This document shows positions 6,664 to 15,009 of a DNA stretch of 43,107 nt, one piece after another. Position numbers and translations under genes: made by a program. The stretch's first letter is position 1; each line of letters starts with the position of its first letter. The stretch lies in contig CAYZED010000022.1 in the NCBI GenBank assembly GCA_964477445.1, positions 1 to 43,107 of the forward strand. The letters are read 5' to 3'. The notes under the pieces are model-generated. The model searched no databases and was not told the DNA's origin. It saw only the letters and a program-made list of their open reading frames with translations. This stretch comes from CAYZED01 sp964477445. GTDB taxonomy: Bacteria; Bacillota; Clostridia; Lutisporales; Lutisporaceae.

Positions 6664-7832
6664 AACTCCTCCCTCGACATCCACTTCCTCTTTCCAGCCA
6701 CCATTGCAATAATGAAGAATGCCGCTGCAAATCCGAATTCAATTAACATATACCCCAGAATTTCTTTTATGTTTGAACCGCCAAAACTAGTTATCTCAGC
6801 AATTCGATTATTTGCCTTTACAAACCAATATGTTGGTAGAAAGCTTGCGATTCTTAAGACATTCTCACCTAGAAGAAACTGAGGAACAAATACCCCACAG
6901 ATAAATGAGGATCCTAGTGTCACGATGTTTGCAAACATCGAAATGGCTTCATGCCCCTTAACAAAATTCCCAATAAGAAAACTTATTCCTGACACACTAA
7001 GTACAAACGCGAAAGAATTCATTACATAGTACAAAGTATTTATTTCAAATATTTCTTTCATATCGAAAAGTAAACTAACTAATACTAATATCACCCAAGA
7101 AATAAGTGTGAAAACTAAATTCGCTAAAATAAACTGAAAATTTACTACATTTGCTGCAATAGGTGCACATGCATTTCTTCTTTTGATGTCTAAATTATTA
7201 AAAATCATCATTATTGTGGAAACGCCTAAGATTACTACAAACATCAAGGTATAGGCCATATAGTTAAAGAAGTATGACATATTGTTCGATGCTCTACTCT
7301 CAACTTTTGTGTTTTGATATTTGACCTCTGTACTTAGCGACAAATCTTTCTTAATATTAGCTATTATTTTCGACTGATCGGTGGGCTTAGTATTTTTGTA
7401 ATATAATTTTGCTGTATTCAAATACTGATTAATCTTCATGTCAATATAAATGTTACTTGTTGCATTCGGAACCATTGTCTTTTCAATCTTTGGATTTTTT
7501 CCAGACAAAAAATCATTTGTAAATCCTTTTGGTATTCTGACAATGTACTTAACTCTTCTAAAAAACAGTGCGTCCTGTAAAAATGCTTTGTCATCCTTTA
7601 GCTCAACGAAATTTGCCACTCCTGAAAGTTCTTCCTTGAGGCCATTCACTAACGCCGTGTTCTCTTGACTTATAAAGGCAATATCCGTTTTTGTTTGAGA
7701 AAAAACATTTGCCTGTGCCGGAACTATTGCAATTTTCATAATTATTGAAACCAAAATAAATATTCCAAAATAAATCATCATCATGGGAATATTCTTTTTT
7801 AGAATTTTTATACATAAATTAAAGACTGGCAT
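6660..7832 (-). CDS. ABC-2-type permease (second permease of exporter)
   Basis: A 390-residue permease: one N-terminal transmembrane helix, a large extracytoplasmic region (about 45-185), then five C-terminal membrane segments, the ABC-2 design. It is the last gene of the ATPase-permease-permease operon and overlaps the upstream permease by 14 bp; its AAGGAGGA site lies inside that gene, so translation is coupled. By order and size it matches LnrN/YfiN of B. subtilis. Its 3' end overlaps the RloB-like gene by 4 bp on the opposite strand. Confidence 0.88.
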   Translation of the reverse strand: MPVFNLCIKILKKNIPMMMIYFGIFILVSIIMKIAIVPAQANVFSQTKTDIAFISQENTALVNGLKEELSGVANFVELKDDKAFLQDALFFRRVKYIVRIPKGFTNDFLSGKNPKIEKTMVPNATSNIYIDMKINQYLNTAKLYYKNTKPTDQSKIIANIKKDLSLSTEVKYQNTKVESRASNNMSYFFNYMAYTLMFVVILGVSTIMMIFNNLDIKRRNACAPIAANVVNFQFILANLVFTLISWVILVLVSLLFDMKEIFEINTLYYVMNSFAFVLSVSGISFLIGNFVKGHEAISMFANIVTLGSSFICGVFVPQFLLGENVLRIASFLPTYWFVKANNRIAEITSFGGSNIKEILGYMLIEFGFAAAFFIIAMVAGKRKWMSREEF

Positions 7833-8955
7833 ATTTTCTCCTCCTTATAGTTAAATATGTCCCTAGACAGAAAATCAACGAAAATATCAATAACCCTAAT
7901 AAATTTGAGAAAAATCTCTCGTAGCTATCATAGTAGTAAAGAGCATATAAAGCGTCTGTAAGTAAATTTACCGGATTAATCATGGCCAAAATCGGCAGGT
8001 AAGTAGAAACTAGATATTTTATATCTATATACATCATTCCCGACAAGAACGAGCCAGTCATTGTAACTCCGAGAATCATTGCTATTTTTATGCCTTCATT
8101 TTTCTTGATAATTGCTGATAAAAATGCTCCCAGCGAAATGCCAAGGAATGACCCCACAAAAACAGTCAGCAGCACATACTCTGACTTCGAACCAAAATCT
8201 ATAGCTAGAACAAAAACCATGTATGCCAATAGTATTACCATCTCTAAAAAATGCACCACTATAGAAGCAGTTAAACTAGAAAGGAATGCCTTAAATTTGT
8301 GAACTGGTGATAGGTTTAATCTAGCCGCCTGATCCGATAGGTCCGCCTGAATTGCATTTACCTCTGAAACGCCGAAAAAGCTACCATATAAACAAGACAT
8401 AGCAATTAAAGAGTAAAAATATATTAAAGTATAATTTGGCTTTGCATTAGTTGCTGAAACATCATTCAAATAATCCGTATTGTTTTTTATGTCATTTAGC
8501 ACCGCTGCCATGGAACTTGGATTCTCTGAAATAATTCTATTTATACTTGCTTCCGACTGGCTATACTGATCCAAAAAAGATTTTACAATACTTTGGCTTA
8601 ATCCAGAACTATTTACATACATCATTTTCTTTTTTCCATCAACAATATATGCCTTAATACTCCCATTCGCTAGAAGTGATTTTGCTTTCGCTTCATCTAT
8701 TACCTTTAGTTCAAAAAGTTTGTCTTTTCCTTTTGATAAGCTTTCCATCACCGAACTAAAACTCTTATCATTTTTATAATTTGCATCATTAATTACTGCA
8801 ACATTTATCGCATTGAATGTTTCTTGCTTATTCAGTCCACTAAAAGTCAAACTAAATAATGTAGCTAAAACAATCGGGAAAATCAGCGTCCAAAATATCG
8901 TAGAGCGATTGCGCACCAAGACTTTAAATCTGTATTTAAAAATATGTAAAAACAT
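7819..8955 (-). CDS. ABC-2-type permease (first permease of exporter)
   Basis: A 378-residue permease with the same plan as its neighbour: an N-terminal helix (TIFWTLIFPIVLATLFSLTF), an extracytoplasmic domain to about residue 175, and five or six C-terminal helices. AGGAGGA precedes the ATG and the ATPase gene ends 12 bp upstream. Two half-size permeases would form a heterodimer with the ATPase. Position and length resemble LnrM/YfiM. Membrane-active compounds such as polyene-like antibiotics are plausible substrates, by analogy only. Confidence 0.88.
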   Translation of the reverse strand: MFLHIFKYRFKVLVRNRSTIFWTLIFPIVLATLFSLTFSGLNKQETFNAINVAVINDANYKNDKSFSSVMESLSKGKDKLFELKVIDEAKAKSLLANGSIKAYIVDGKKKMMYVNSSGLSQSIVKSFLDQYSQSEASINRIISENPSSMAAVLNDIKNNTDYLNDVSATNAKPNYTLIYFYSLIAMSCLYGSFFGVSEVNAIQADLSDQAARLNLSPVHKFKAFLSSLTASIVVHFLEMVILLAYMVFVLAIDFGSKSEYVLLTVFVGSFLGISLGAFLSAIIKKNEGIKIAMILGVTMTGSFLSGMMYIDIKYLVSTYLPILAMINPVNLLTDALYALYYYDSYERFFSNLLGLLIFSLIFCLGTYLTIRRRKYASL

Positions 8956-8967
8956 ATAAAACTCCTC

Positions 8968-9900
8968 CTAATCTCTTAATTCTTTCCCTGTAATCTCTAG
9001 GAAAACATCATTTAGCGTCGGCATTTCCGAATAAATTCTTCCAAAACTTATACCCTTTGTCTTTATGAATTCCAACACATGTTCTAAATTGTTCATGCCT
9101 TTTTTTGCTCTCACAACAAGGTTATTATTTGAATATTCCACTTGTGATATGTTCTCCATAGCCTTCAAATAATCTAACTGCTCAGATGTTACTCCATATG
9201 CTTCAATAGTAATTTTTTCTCCGAGACTAATCATGTTTTTTAATTCTTCTTTTGTTCCTTCGGCAATGATTTTGCCATTATCAAGAATAACTATTCTACT
9301 ACAAATCTGCTCAACTTCTTCCATGTAATGAGAAGTATAAATAACTGTGGCACCTTGTTTGTTGAGCTCAAGAATCCCCTCAAGAATTTTGTTACGACTT
9401 TGAGGGTCCACTGCGACTGTGGGCTCGTCCATAATTATCAGCTTTGGTTTATGTGAAATACCGCATGCGATATTTAATCGTCTTAGGAGTCCACCGCTGA
9501 GTTTCTTTGGATAAAATTTCTTATAATCATTTAATTCCACAAAATCAATCGCTTCCTGAACCAAACGCTTTCTTTCATTTTTGTCCGAAATATATAGCCC
9601 ACAATAATAATCAATATTGTCATACACGCTCAATTCGTTGAATACTGCCACATTTTGCATCACAATACCGATATCTTTTTTAATATCATAAGCATCGGGT
9701 GTCATTGGTTTCTCAAAAACAAAAATTTCTCCTTTGTCATATTTTAAAAGCGACAAAATGCAGTTTATTGCGGTAGTTTTGCCCGAACCATTAGGTCCTA
9801 GAAGCCCAAATATTTCACCTTTTTTCACTTCCAAATTCAGATGATCCAGTGCCAACAAATTGTCATAACGTTTTACCAAATTATTCACTTTCAATATCAT
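8968..9900 (-). CDS. ABC transporter ATP-binding protein (LnrL-like)
   Basis: A 310-residue ATPase with Walker A GPNGSGKT (35-42), ABC signature LSGG (134-137), Walker B LIIMDEP with D158 and E159, and H-loop H191. Residues after about 225 form the extra C-terminal domain typical of drug- and bacteriocin-export ATPases. It leads the exporter operon and has a GAGGAGG site. The divergent sensor kinase and response regulator next door, with one palindrome between, indicate induced expression, as for the linearmycin-responsive LnrJK/LnrLMN system of B. subtilis. The substrate is not known. Confidence 0.93.
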   Translation of the reverse strand: MILKVNNLVKRYDNLLALDHLNLEVKKGEIFGLLGPNGSGKTTAINCILSLLKYDKGEIFVFEKPMTPDAYDIKKDIGIVMQNVAVFNELSVYDNIDYYCGLYISDKNERKRLVQEAIDFVELNDYKKFYPKKLSGGLLRRLNIACGISHKPKLIIMDEPTVAVDPQSRNKILEGILELNKQGATVIYTSHYMEEVEQICSRIVILDNGKIIAEGTKEELKNMISLGEKITIEAYGVTSEQLDYLKAMENISQVEYSNNNLVVRAKKGMNNLEHVLEFIKTKGISFGRIYSEMPTLNDVFLEITGKELRD

Positions 9901-10055
9901 GCTTTTTTCCTCCTCAAATTAACTTGAAATATCTCTTGTTTACTCCTGTTTAATTTTTATCACGGCTAAATACTTTATTTAATCGTGACGTGGTTATTAT
10001 ATAATCAGTTTATACTAGTTTTCTTTTAAGAATAAGTGAATACTGTCAGTTTCAT

Positions 10056-10073
10056 TTATGACAAATGTCATAA
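10056..10073. promoter_or_regulatory. Palindromic operator between exporter and kinase
   Basis: TTATGACA-AA-TGTCATAA is a perfect 8-bp inverted repeat with a 2-bp spacer, the size of a NarL/LuxR-type response-regulator site. It lies between the divergent exporter and kinase genes, about 55-75 bp upstream of each likely transcription start, a position that suits an activator of both. Binding by the regulator at 11684 is an inference. Confidence 0.55.
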
Positions 10074-10088
10074 TAAATTTAAAAATGC

Positions 10089-10116
10089 TTTACGAATTTG
10101 TGTTAATGAATATAAT
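10089..10116 (+). promoter_or_regulatory. Probable promoter of the kinase gene, shared motif in spacer
   Basis: TTTACG (10089-10094) and TATAAT (10111-10116) with 16 bp between. The region 10091-10114 nearly repeats 131-154, and AATTT-CGTTAATGAAT recurs at 18598-18614, so a shared regulator site or old repeat copy overlaps the promoter. Confidence 0.45.
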
Positions 10117-10159
10117 TTGAGATAATAATCAAACAAGTAATCTAACAGAAGGTGATTTT

Positions 10160-11368
10160 TTGAGACAGGTCGATGCTATCGATAAGATTATATTATTTCT
10201 ATGTTGTGGTTTCCTTGGATCTTTTGCAAATTATGAGTCGCTACCCGTTGTCCCATATATTATCGCGGCAATAGCACTCGGAGCTATAAGTTATATAGAC
10301 TCTTTAAAATACCGTACGCTAGTCGTTACGATATATTCTTTTTTGTGCTTTTTTTATCCCCCACTTTGCTTTTTTATTCCAGCTATTATTTATGGATTAT
10401 TTGTTAATTACAAGCAATATTCTTTCTTAATAGGCATAATCCCTATTATTTTTGCTCCTGAATTAGTTTTAAACAACCGACTTCTTATCTTAGTGATTAC
10501 TTTGCTTTCAATAATGCTAAAAAATAAAGAAGTAAAAATAACAAATTCAAAGCGCGATTATTTAAAATTATTAGATTCTACAAAGGAAATGTCTCATGAT
10601 CTGGAAAAACAAAATCGTTACCTAACAGAAAAACAGGACGATGAAATTCGAGTTGCGACTTTAAATGAGAGAAATAGAATCGCTAGAGAAATTCACGATC
10701 ATGTGGGTCACCAATTAACCAGAGCCATACTTCAAATCGGGGCCCTCATGGTTTCTACGCATACATCGACAAAACCGTCTCAAGACGATGCACATCCAAG
10801 CCTTACACATCCAAGCGATACATATCCAAGCGATAAATATCCAAGCGATAAATATACTGTTGTGAAATCTACTACTGAAGAAGTTTCACCCGAGCTTTTG
10901 TTAATAAAAAACACACTTGATTCAGCCATGGATAGTATAAGAAACAGTGTTCACAATCTACATGAGAGCTCAATTGATCTAAATTTACAACTTGAAACAT
11001 TAATATCTAGCTTCACTTTTTGTAAAATTGAAATGAATATGAACTTTGTTACTCCTCCTGATCATAAAACAAGTTACGCAATTATTGCAATAGTTAAAGA
11101 ATCTCTCTCAAATATAATAAAGCACTCCAACGCAACATTAGCCACGCTATCATTTACTGAACATCCAGGTTTTTTTCAAATAATTATTTCTGATAACGGG
11201 AAAATTATAAAGGAAGATATAAATAATGGTATAGGACTTAAAAATATTGAGCAGAGAATAGATGCTTTAGATGGTCATTTTCTTATTAGAACAAAAGGCG
11301 GATTTGAACTCTTTATAACTATTCCAAAGGAGAAAAAGGCGGCTTCGCCGCATTTATCCCATAAGTAA
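10160..11368 (+). CDS. Sensor histidine kinase, HisKA_3 type (LnrJ-like)
   Basis: A 402-residue membrane kinase. Residues 8-130 contain about five hydrophobic segments with very short loops, so the signal is probably sensed in the membrane. The HisKA_3 box EIHDHVGH has the phosphorylated histidine at 179. The ATPase domain shows KESLSNIIKHSNA (N box) and DNGK...GIGLKNI (G box). Two oddities: residues 212-231 are four copies of a five-residue repeat (HPSLT, HPSDT, YPSDK, YPSDK) between the two dimerisation helices, and the last nine residues and stop codon come from a repeat element. The start is TTG after AGAAGGTGA. It pairs with the regulator at 11684. Confidence 0.92.
   Translation: MRQVDAIDKIILFLCCGFLGSFANYESLPVVPYIIAAIALGAISYIDSLKYRTLVVTIYSFLCFFYPPLCFFIPAIIYGLFVNYKQYSFLIGIIPIIFAPELVLNNRLLILVITLLSIMLKNKEVKITNSKRDYLKLLDSTKEMSHDLEKQNRYLTEKQDDEIRVATLNERNRIAREIHDHVGHQLTRAILQIGALMVSTHTSTKPSQDDAHPSLTHPSDTYPSDKYPSDKYTVVKSTTEEVSPELLLIKNTLDSAMDSIRNSVHNLHESSIDLNLQLETLISSFTFCKIEMNMNFVTPPDHKTSYAIIAIVKESLSNIIKHSNATLATLSFTEHPGFFQIIISDNGKIIKEDINNGIGLKNIEQRIDALDGHFLIRTKGGFELFITIPKEKKAASPHLSHK
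10793..10852 (+). repeat. 15-bp in-frame tandem repeat within the kinase gene
   Basis: Four 15-bp units encode HPSLT-HPSDT-YPSDK-YPSDK. The last two units are identical at DNA level, which points to recent duplication. Unit changes would lengthen or shorten the linker of the dimerisation domain without breaking the frame. Confidence 0.85.
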
Positions 11369-11636
11369 ATACTATTATTACTAGAACAGACTGAAATCTT
11401 ACGAAACTAGTCATCTTCGACTACGAAATCGGATAAAGTAATTCTAAATTTGTTTGAATTTCAAAACTATGCATCCTACATACGAACATTGAAATTCTCG
11501 GCGTCCATGCCTCTGTTCAGTTTAGAATTACTACTTTTAAGATTTCGAGGCTACGATGAATCAGTTTCTAAAAGAATTCAATCAATTCTCTAAAAATTTG
11601 TATTTACTTATTAAAATAAATTTGCGAAGCCGCCTT
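11337..11636. repeat. 300-bp composite inverted repeat element
   Basis: The ends are AAGGCGGCTTCGC and its exact reverse complement (11624-11636). Reading inward from each end, both arms show the GC core, ATTTAT, ATAAGTAAATAC or AATAAGTAAATAC, a diverged stretch of about 75 bp with shared AGAAACTG/CGAAACTA, CGAAATC and finally GTAATTCTAAA. The left arm also matches 343-428. The middle (about 11455-11515) is unique. Such an element could be a MITE-like mobile repeat or form one large RNA hairpin between kinase and regulator messages. It fills most of the 315-base gap and no gene lies in it. Confidence 0.75.
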
Positions 11637-11683
11637 CTAGCTTTTTCCAATAAATTAAAATGAAACGATAGAGGTGAAGTTGA

Positions 11684-12304
11684 ATGAAAGTAATAATAGT
11701 TGATGATGATTATTTAGTTAGTATGTCTTTAAAGAAAATTATTGAATCAACTCAAGAAATAGAAGTTATTGAAATTGGTTTTAATGGGAATGACGCTATT
11801 CGCCTATATGAATTATTCAAACCGGATATTTTGTTGATGGACATACGCATGGAAGGTATGAATGGACTTGACGCAGCTGAGATAATACTAAATTCTGACC
11901 AAAATGCCAAAATCCTTATGCTAACTACTTTTTCGGATGATGAATATATAATAAAAGCTCTAAAAATTGGAGTAAAAGGTTTTATCCTTAAACAGCATTT
12001 TCAGAGCATAATTCCTGCTTTAAAAACTATTTTTCTTGGTCAAAGTGTTTTTGGCGAAGAAATTCTATTAAAAATCCCAGCACTAATGAATAACGATAAA
12101 AAAACAGATTATTCGGATTTAGATATAAGCGAGAAGGAATATCAAATAATACAGCTTATCGCCGATGGTTTATCAAACAAAGAAATCTCCGAAGTTGTTT
12201 TTTTGTCAGAAGGAACCGTCCGTAACTATATTAGCAATATACTGCTAAAGCTAGAGTTACGAGACAGAACTCAATTAGCGATTTTTTATTACAAGAACAA
12301 ATAA
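11684..12304 (+). CDS. NarL/LuxR-family response regulator (LnrK-like)
   Basis: A 206-residue regulator. The receiver domain has the acidic pair VDDDY near the start, phospho-acceptor D53 (LLMDIRM) and the conserved lysine in FILKQ. The C-terminal LuxR-type helix-turn-helix reads ISEKEYQIIQLIADGLSNKE followed by ISEVVFLSEGTVRNYISNIL. A GAGGTGA site precedes the ATG. It is the natural partner of the HisKA_3 kinase upstream, though a 315-bp repeat-filled gap separates them. Likely target: the exporter operon through the palindrome at 10056. Confidence 0.93.
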   Translation: MKVIIVDDDYLVSMSLKKIIESTQEIEVIEIGFNGNDAIRLYELFKPDILLMDIRMEGMNGLDAAEIILNSDQNAKILMLTTFSDDEYIIKALKIGVKGFILKQHFQSIIPALKTIFLGQSVFGEEILLKIPALMNNDKKTDYSDLDISEKEYQIIQLIADGLSNKEISEVVFLSEGTVRNYISNILLKLELRDRTQLAIFYYKNK

Positions 12305-12311
12305 AATATTT

Positions 12312-12330
12312 GCGGCTTCGCTGAATTTAT
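12312..12330. repeat. GC-hairpin repeat core at a convergent gene junction
   Basis: GCGGCTTCGCTGAATTTAT differs from the core at 106 by one base. It fills the 22-bp gap between the response regulator and the convergent hydrolase gene, and its last bases overlap the hydrolase stop codon. It may act as a transcription end for one or both genes. Confidence 0.7.
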
Positions 12331-13448
12331 TTTATGTTTTCCCTATAAATTACATTATCAAACTTAAGCTCTTTAATATCTACGTCTTTATTTAACAAAT
12401 ATTTCTCAAAGAACTTCAACACATAGCTCGTAATTAATTCCCTAAACTCATAAGGATCTCTGGAACCTATTCTATTCGCTGCTCCATTTTCACGATCATA
12501 GAATAAGGAATCCGTAAATCCTAGATGATCTGAATTTAATACTCCTATTAAGTATGAATCATTAGAATTATTCTGATATGCTGCTTTTAACATTTTTATT
12601 AGCATAGGATTTCCTAAAATCATAAATGGTTTTTTTACATCAATGCCAAATTCATCACCAAAATCACCACCATCTATATTAACACCACAAACAAATCGAT
12701 CATCAACTGCACATGCCTGAAACGCAGTTGACCCGCCGTATGAATGCCCAGTTAGGCCAATTCCGATATTAAGTCTTAGTCTACCTTTAAACAAATCCCC
12801 CTGTAAGCCATGATTTAACTCGTCAATAAAATCCGCGGTCTCAATGGTGTCTCTCACCCAGTCATTCATCCTTAAATTAAATCTTTCTTGAAGCTTAAAA
12901 AACTCTCGGCTATACTCTATTAATTTAGCCTCTTCATTATCATCCGTAGTCATAATTTTTTCAAACAAACTCGATAAACTATCCATAAAAGCTTTTTCCA
13001 TCATAGCATTTAGATATTTAGGAAACATTTTTAGTACCCTGCCATCAAGATATTTAATTCCAGTGCTTTCACCTGGGTGACTTGGACACACTACTACAAA
13101 ACCTCTACTTGCTAAATCTGAGCACAAAACCGTATTTGTCATCTCAAAACTTCCATATCCATGATTATATATTATCACTGGGAAATCTTTTTCTTTTTCC
13201 GACAAAATTGCGCCTTTATAACAGTGAGTTTCAACGTCCGATATATGTTTATAGTTCTCATAATCATCATACATTTCTTTGAAAATATAAGGATATTTCT
13301 CTAGTCCGTCAATGCTATCAGTGGGATAATAAATCGTTACAGAAATTTCTCTTAAATCCTCATCGACTCCTAAATAGCTGAATTCTTTTTGAACGATCCC
13401 AACTTTATACTCGCCTATTGATTTGGGTAACACTTTAAAATTCTTCAT
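12327..13448 (-). CDS. Alpha/beta hydrolase related to PAF acetylhydrolase/dienelactone hydrolase
   Basis: A 373-residue alpha/beta hydrolase without a signal peptide. The oxyanion-hole segment YNHGYGS lies at 94-100, the nucleophile elbow GHSYGG has S236, an acid is probable around D259-D263 (NIDGGDFG), and the likely catalytic histidine is H308 (NSDHLGF). The long insertion between about 135 and 220 resembles the lid of PAF-acetylhydrolase-like esterases. AAGGAGG precedes the ATG and the aminopeptidase gene ends 15 bp upstream, so they form an operon. The physiological ester is unknown. Confidence 0.82.
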   Translation of the reverse strand: MKNFKVLPKSIGEYKVGIVQKEFSYLGVDEDLREISVTIYYPTDSIDGLEKYPYIFKEMYDDYENYKHISDVETHCYKGAILSEKEKDFPVIIYNHGYGSFEMTNTVLCSDLASRGFVVVCPSHPGESTGIKYLDGRVLKMFPKYLNAMMEKAFMDSLSSLFEKIMTTDDNEEAKLIEYSREFFKLQERFNLRMNDWVRDTIETADFIDELNHGLQGDLFKGRLRLNIGIGLTGHSYGGSTAFQACAVDDRFVCGVNIDGGDFGDEFGIDVKKPFMILGNPMLIKMLKAAYQNNSNDSYLIGVLNSDHLGFTDSLFYDRENGAANRIGSRDPYEFRELITSYVLKFFEKYLLNKDVDIKELKFDNVIYRENIK

Positions 13449-13463
13449 AGCGTCCTCCTTAAT

Positions 13464-14693
13464 TTATATAGCCCAAAGTCCTTTTTTGAAAACAAATTCC
13501 TCTTCTCCGTTTTGTTTAACACCTATTATGTCCATTTCTTTTGAGCCAATCATGAAGTCTAAATGAACTGCACTTTTATTAAAGCCGATTTTGTCTTCTT
13601 CAACATCACTCAATTCACCTAAATGTCTTATGCAAAATGTGTAAGCATTACCAAGTGCAAAATGGCAGGATGCGTTTTCATCATATAATGTATTATAGAA
13701 CAAAGTTTTAAGCTGTGCTATAGGAGAATCTTCAGGCACTAGTGCAACTTCTCCTAAATATCGCGCGCCTTCATCTGTATCAAGGAATTTTTGGATTGAT
13801 TCTTTTCCAGTATCAGCTCCAAAATCAACTACTTTCCCATTTTCAAATTTAAACCAGAGATTGTTTACGATATTTCCATTATATACAAGTGGCATAGTGC
13901 TTTGAACGACGCCATTTACACTATATTTGTGAGGAGCTGCTAATATTTCTTCCGTCGGAATATTTGCTATAACTTCTGAGTTATCGTAACCAATAACAAT
14001 CGCATCTTTCCATTCAGAGCCGTCAGCTATGGTCATGCTAATATCAGTTCCAGGCCCTTTAAAAATAATTTTTTCATATTTTTTATTAGTCATAAGATTA
14101 TATTTCATTTTCAGATAACTGACATGACTATCCCAAACTTCAAGGTAATTATCAGTGTCTACTCTAGAACATTTAAAAATATTCTCCCATAGTTTCTCCA
14201 CCGATTCCTTGACACTTGTATCTGGATAAACTTTCTTTGCCCAACCTTCAGAAGCTGCTAAGGCTATACACCATTTAATTTCCATATTCATTCTAAGATG
14301 AGCATTGAATTGAAATGTTTTTGATCTCAATTGAAGCTCCCTGCCTAGAATTTCCGGATCAACATCCATATAAATCTCAGGATTCGGAACACTTATACTA
14401 ATTATTGACCAGTTTTCGGGCTTAATTCTTTTTTCTCTAATTATTTCCCACTCTGGCACCTGATCAAAAGTTTCTTCAGGTGCAATCAGATATCTTATTT
14501 TCTTTGACTCATAATCTACCCAATTAATAAATACATCTGCGGCGCCTCTTTCAAACGCTTTTTTCATTATCATTTTGGCAAATACGTGGTCTTCTATAGA
14601 AGCCATAATTTCAAGTCTTTGGCCTTTCTGAAGATTTACGCCCCTCGTAACTGCTATGTCCGCATAATTATTCAGTTTTTGTATAAAATCCAT
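13464..14693 (-). CDS. M29-family metalloaminopeptidase
   Basis: A 409-residue cytoplasmic enzyme of the AmpS/PepS/AP-T group, which removes N-terminal residues from peptides using two metal ions. Typical segments are the N-terminal YADIAVTRGVNLQKGQRL, VNGVVQSTMPLVYNG, GARYLGEVALV (metal-ligand glutamate), ENASCHFALG (histidine) and VHLDFMIGS (H-x-D). The ATG at 14693 is chosen because GGAGGT lies 8 bases ahead; the frame also has a TTG five codons upstream. Upstream DNA to 15009 holds a weak promoter, a terminator for the PFOR gene and a hexamer repeat. Confidence 0.93.
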   Translation of the reverse strand: MDFIQKLNNYADIAVTRGVNLQKGQRLEIMASIEDHVFAKMIMKKAFERGAADVFINWVDYESKKIRYLIAPEETFDQVPEWEIIREKRIKPENWSIISISVPNPEIYMDVDPEILGRELQLRSKTFQFNAHLRMNMEIKWCIALAASEGWAKKVYPDTSVKESVEKLWENIFKCSRVDTDNYLEVWDSHVSYLKMKYNLMTNKKYEKIIFKGPGTDISMTIADGSEWKDAIVIGYDNSEVIANIPTEEILAAPHKYSVNGVVQSTMPLVYNGNIVNNLWFKFENGKVVDFGADTGKESIQKFLDTDEGARYLGEVALVPEDSPIAQLKTLFYNTLYDENASCHFALGNAYTFCIRHLGELSDVEEDKIGFNKSAVHLDFMIGSKEMDIIGVKQNGEEEFVFKKGLWAI

Positions 14694-14745
14694 TTCCCCA
14701 ACCTCCAAAAAATTATTTAACCAATACTTTTTGCTCTATATCTCC

Positions 14746-14774
14746 ACTCTACTTTTTAAAAAATAATACGTCAA
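14746..14774 (-). promoter_or_regulatory. Possible promoter of the aminopeptidase operon
   Basis: TTGACG (14774-14769) and TAGAGT (14751-14746) with 17 bp between. The -10 is a poor match, so this is only the best candidate seen. Confidence 0.35.
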
Positions 14775-14907
14775 AGCAAAGTAATTAACACCACACGAAA
14801 ATTATTAACATTAGTTTTCCTTTAGTGAAATTAATTGGTTGCATATGATAATAATGAGTTCTTTTGTCAAAATAATTCGATTTACTATGCTTAATTGATA
14901 TTCGAAC

Positions 14908-14944
14908 GAAAAATAACCCTCGTCAGTTCTTATACCAACGAGGG
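14908..14944 (-). terminator. Terminator of the PFOR gene
   Basis: On the minus strand CCCTCGT and ACGAGGG (14938-14944 with 14917-14923) form a 7-bp stem, followed by TTATTTTTC. It lies about 65 bp after the PFOR stop codon. Confidence 0.75.
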
Positions 14945-14955
14945 AAAATGATTTT

Positions 14956-14996
14956 GTTCAGTTTCAGTTTCAGTTTCGGTTTAGGTTTAGGTTTTT
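14956..14996 (+). repeat. Hexanucleotide repeat downstream of PFOR
   Basis: Seven units of GTTTCA/GTTTAG type run head to tail between the PFOR stop and its terminator. No coding role is apparent. Confidence 0.7.
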
Positions 14997-15009
14997 CTCT
15001 TTTTCGTGT

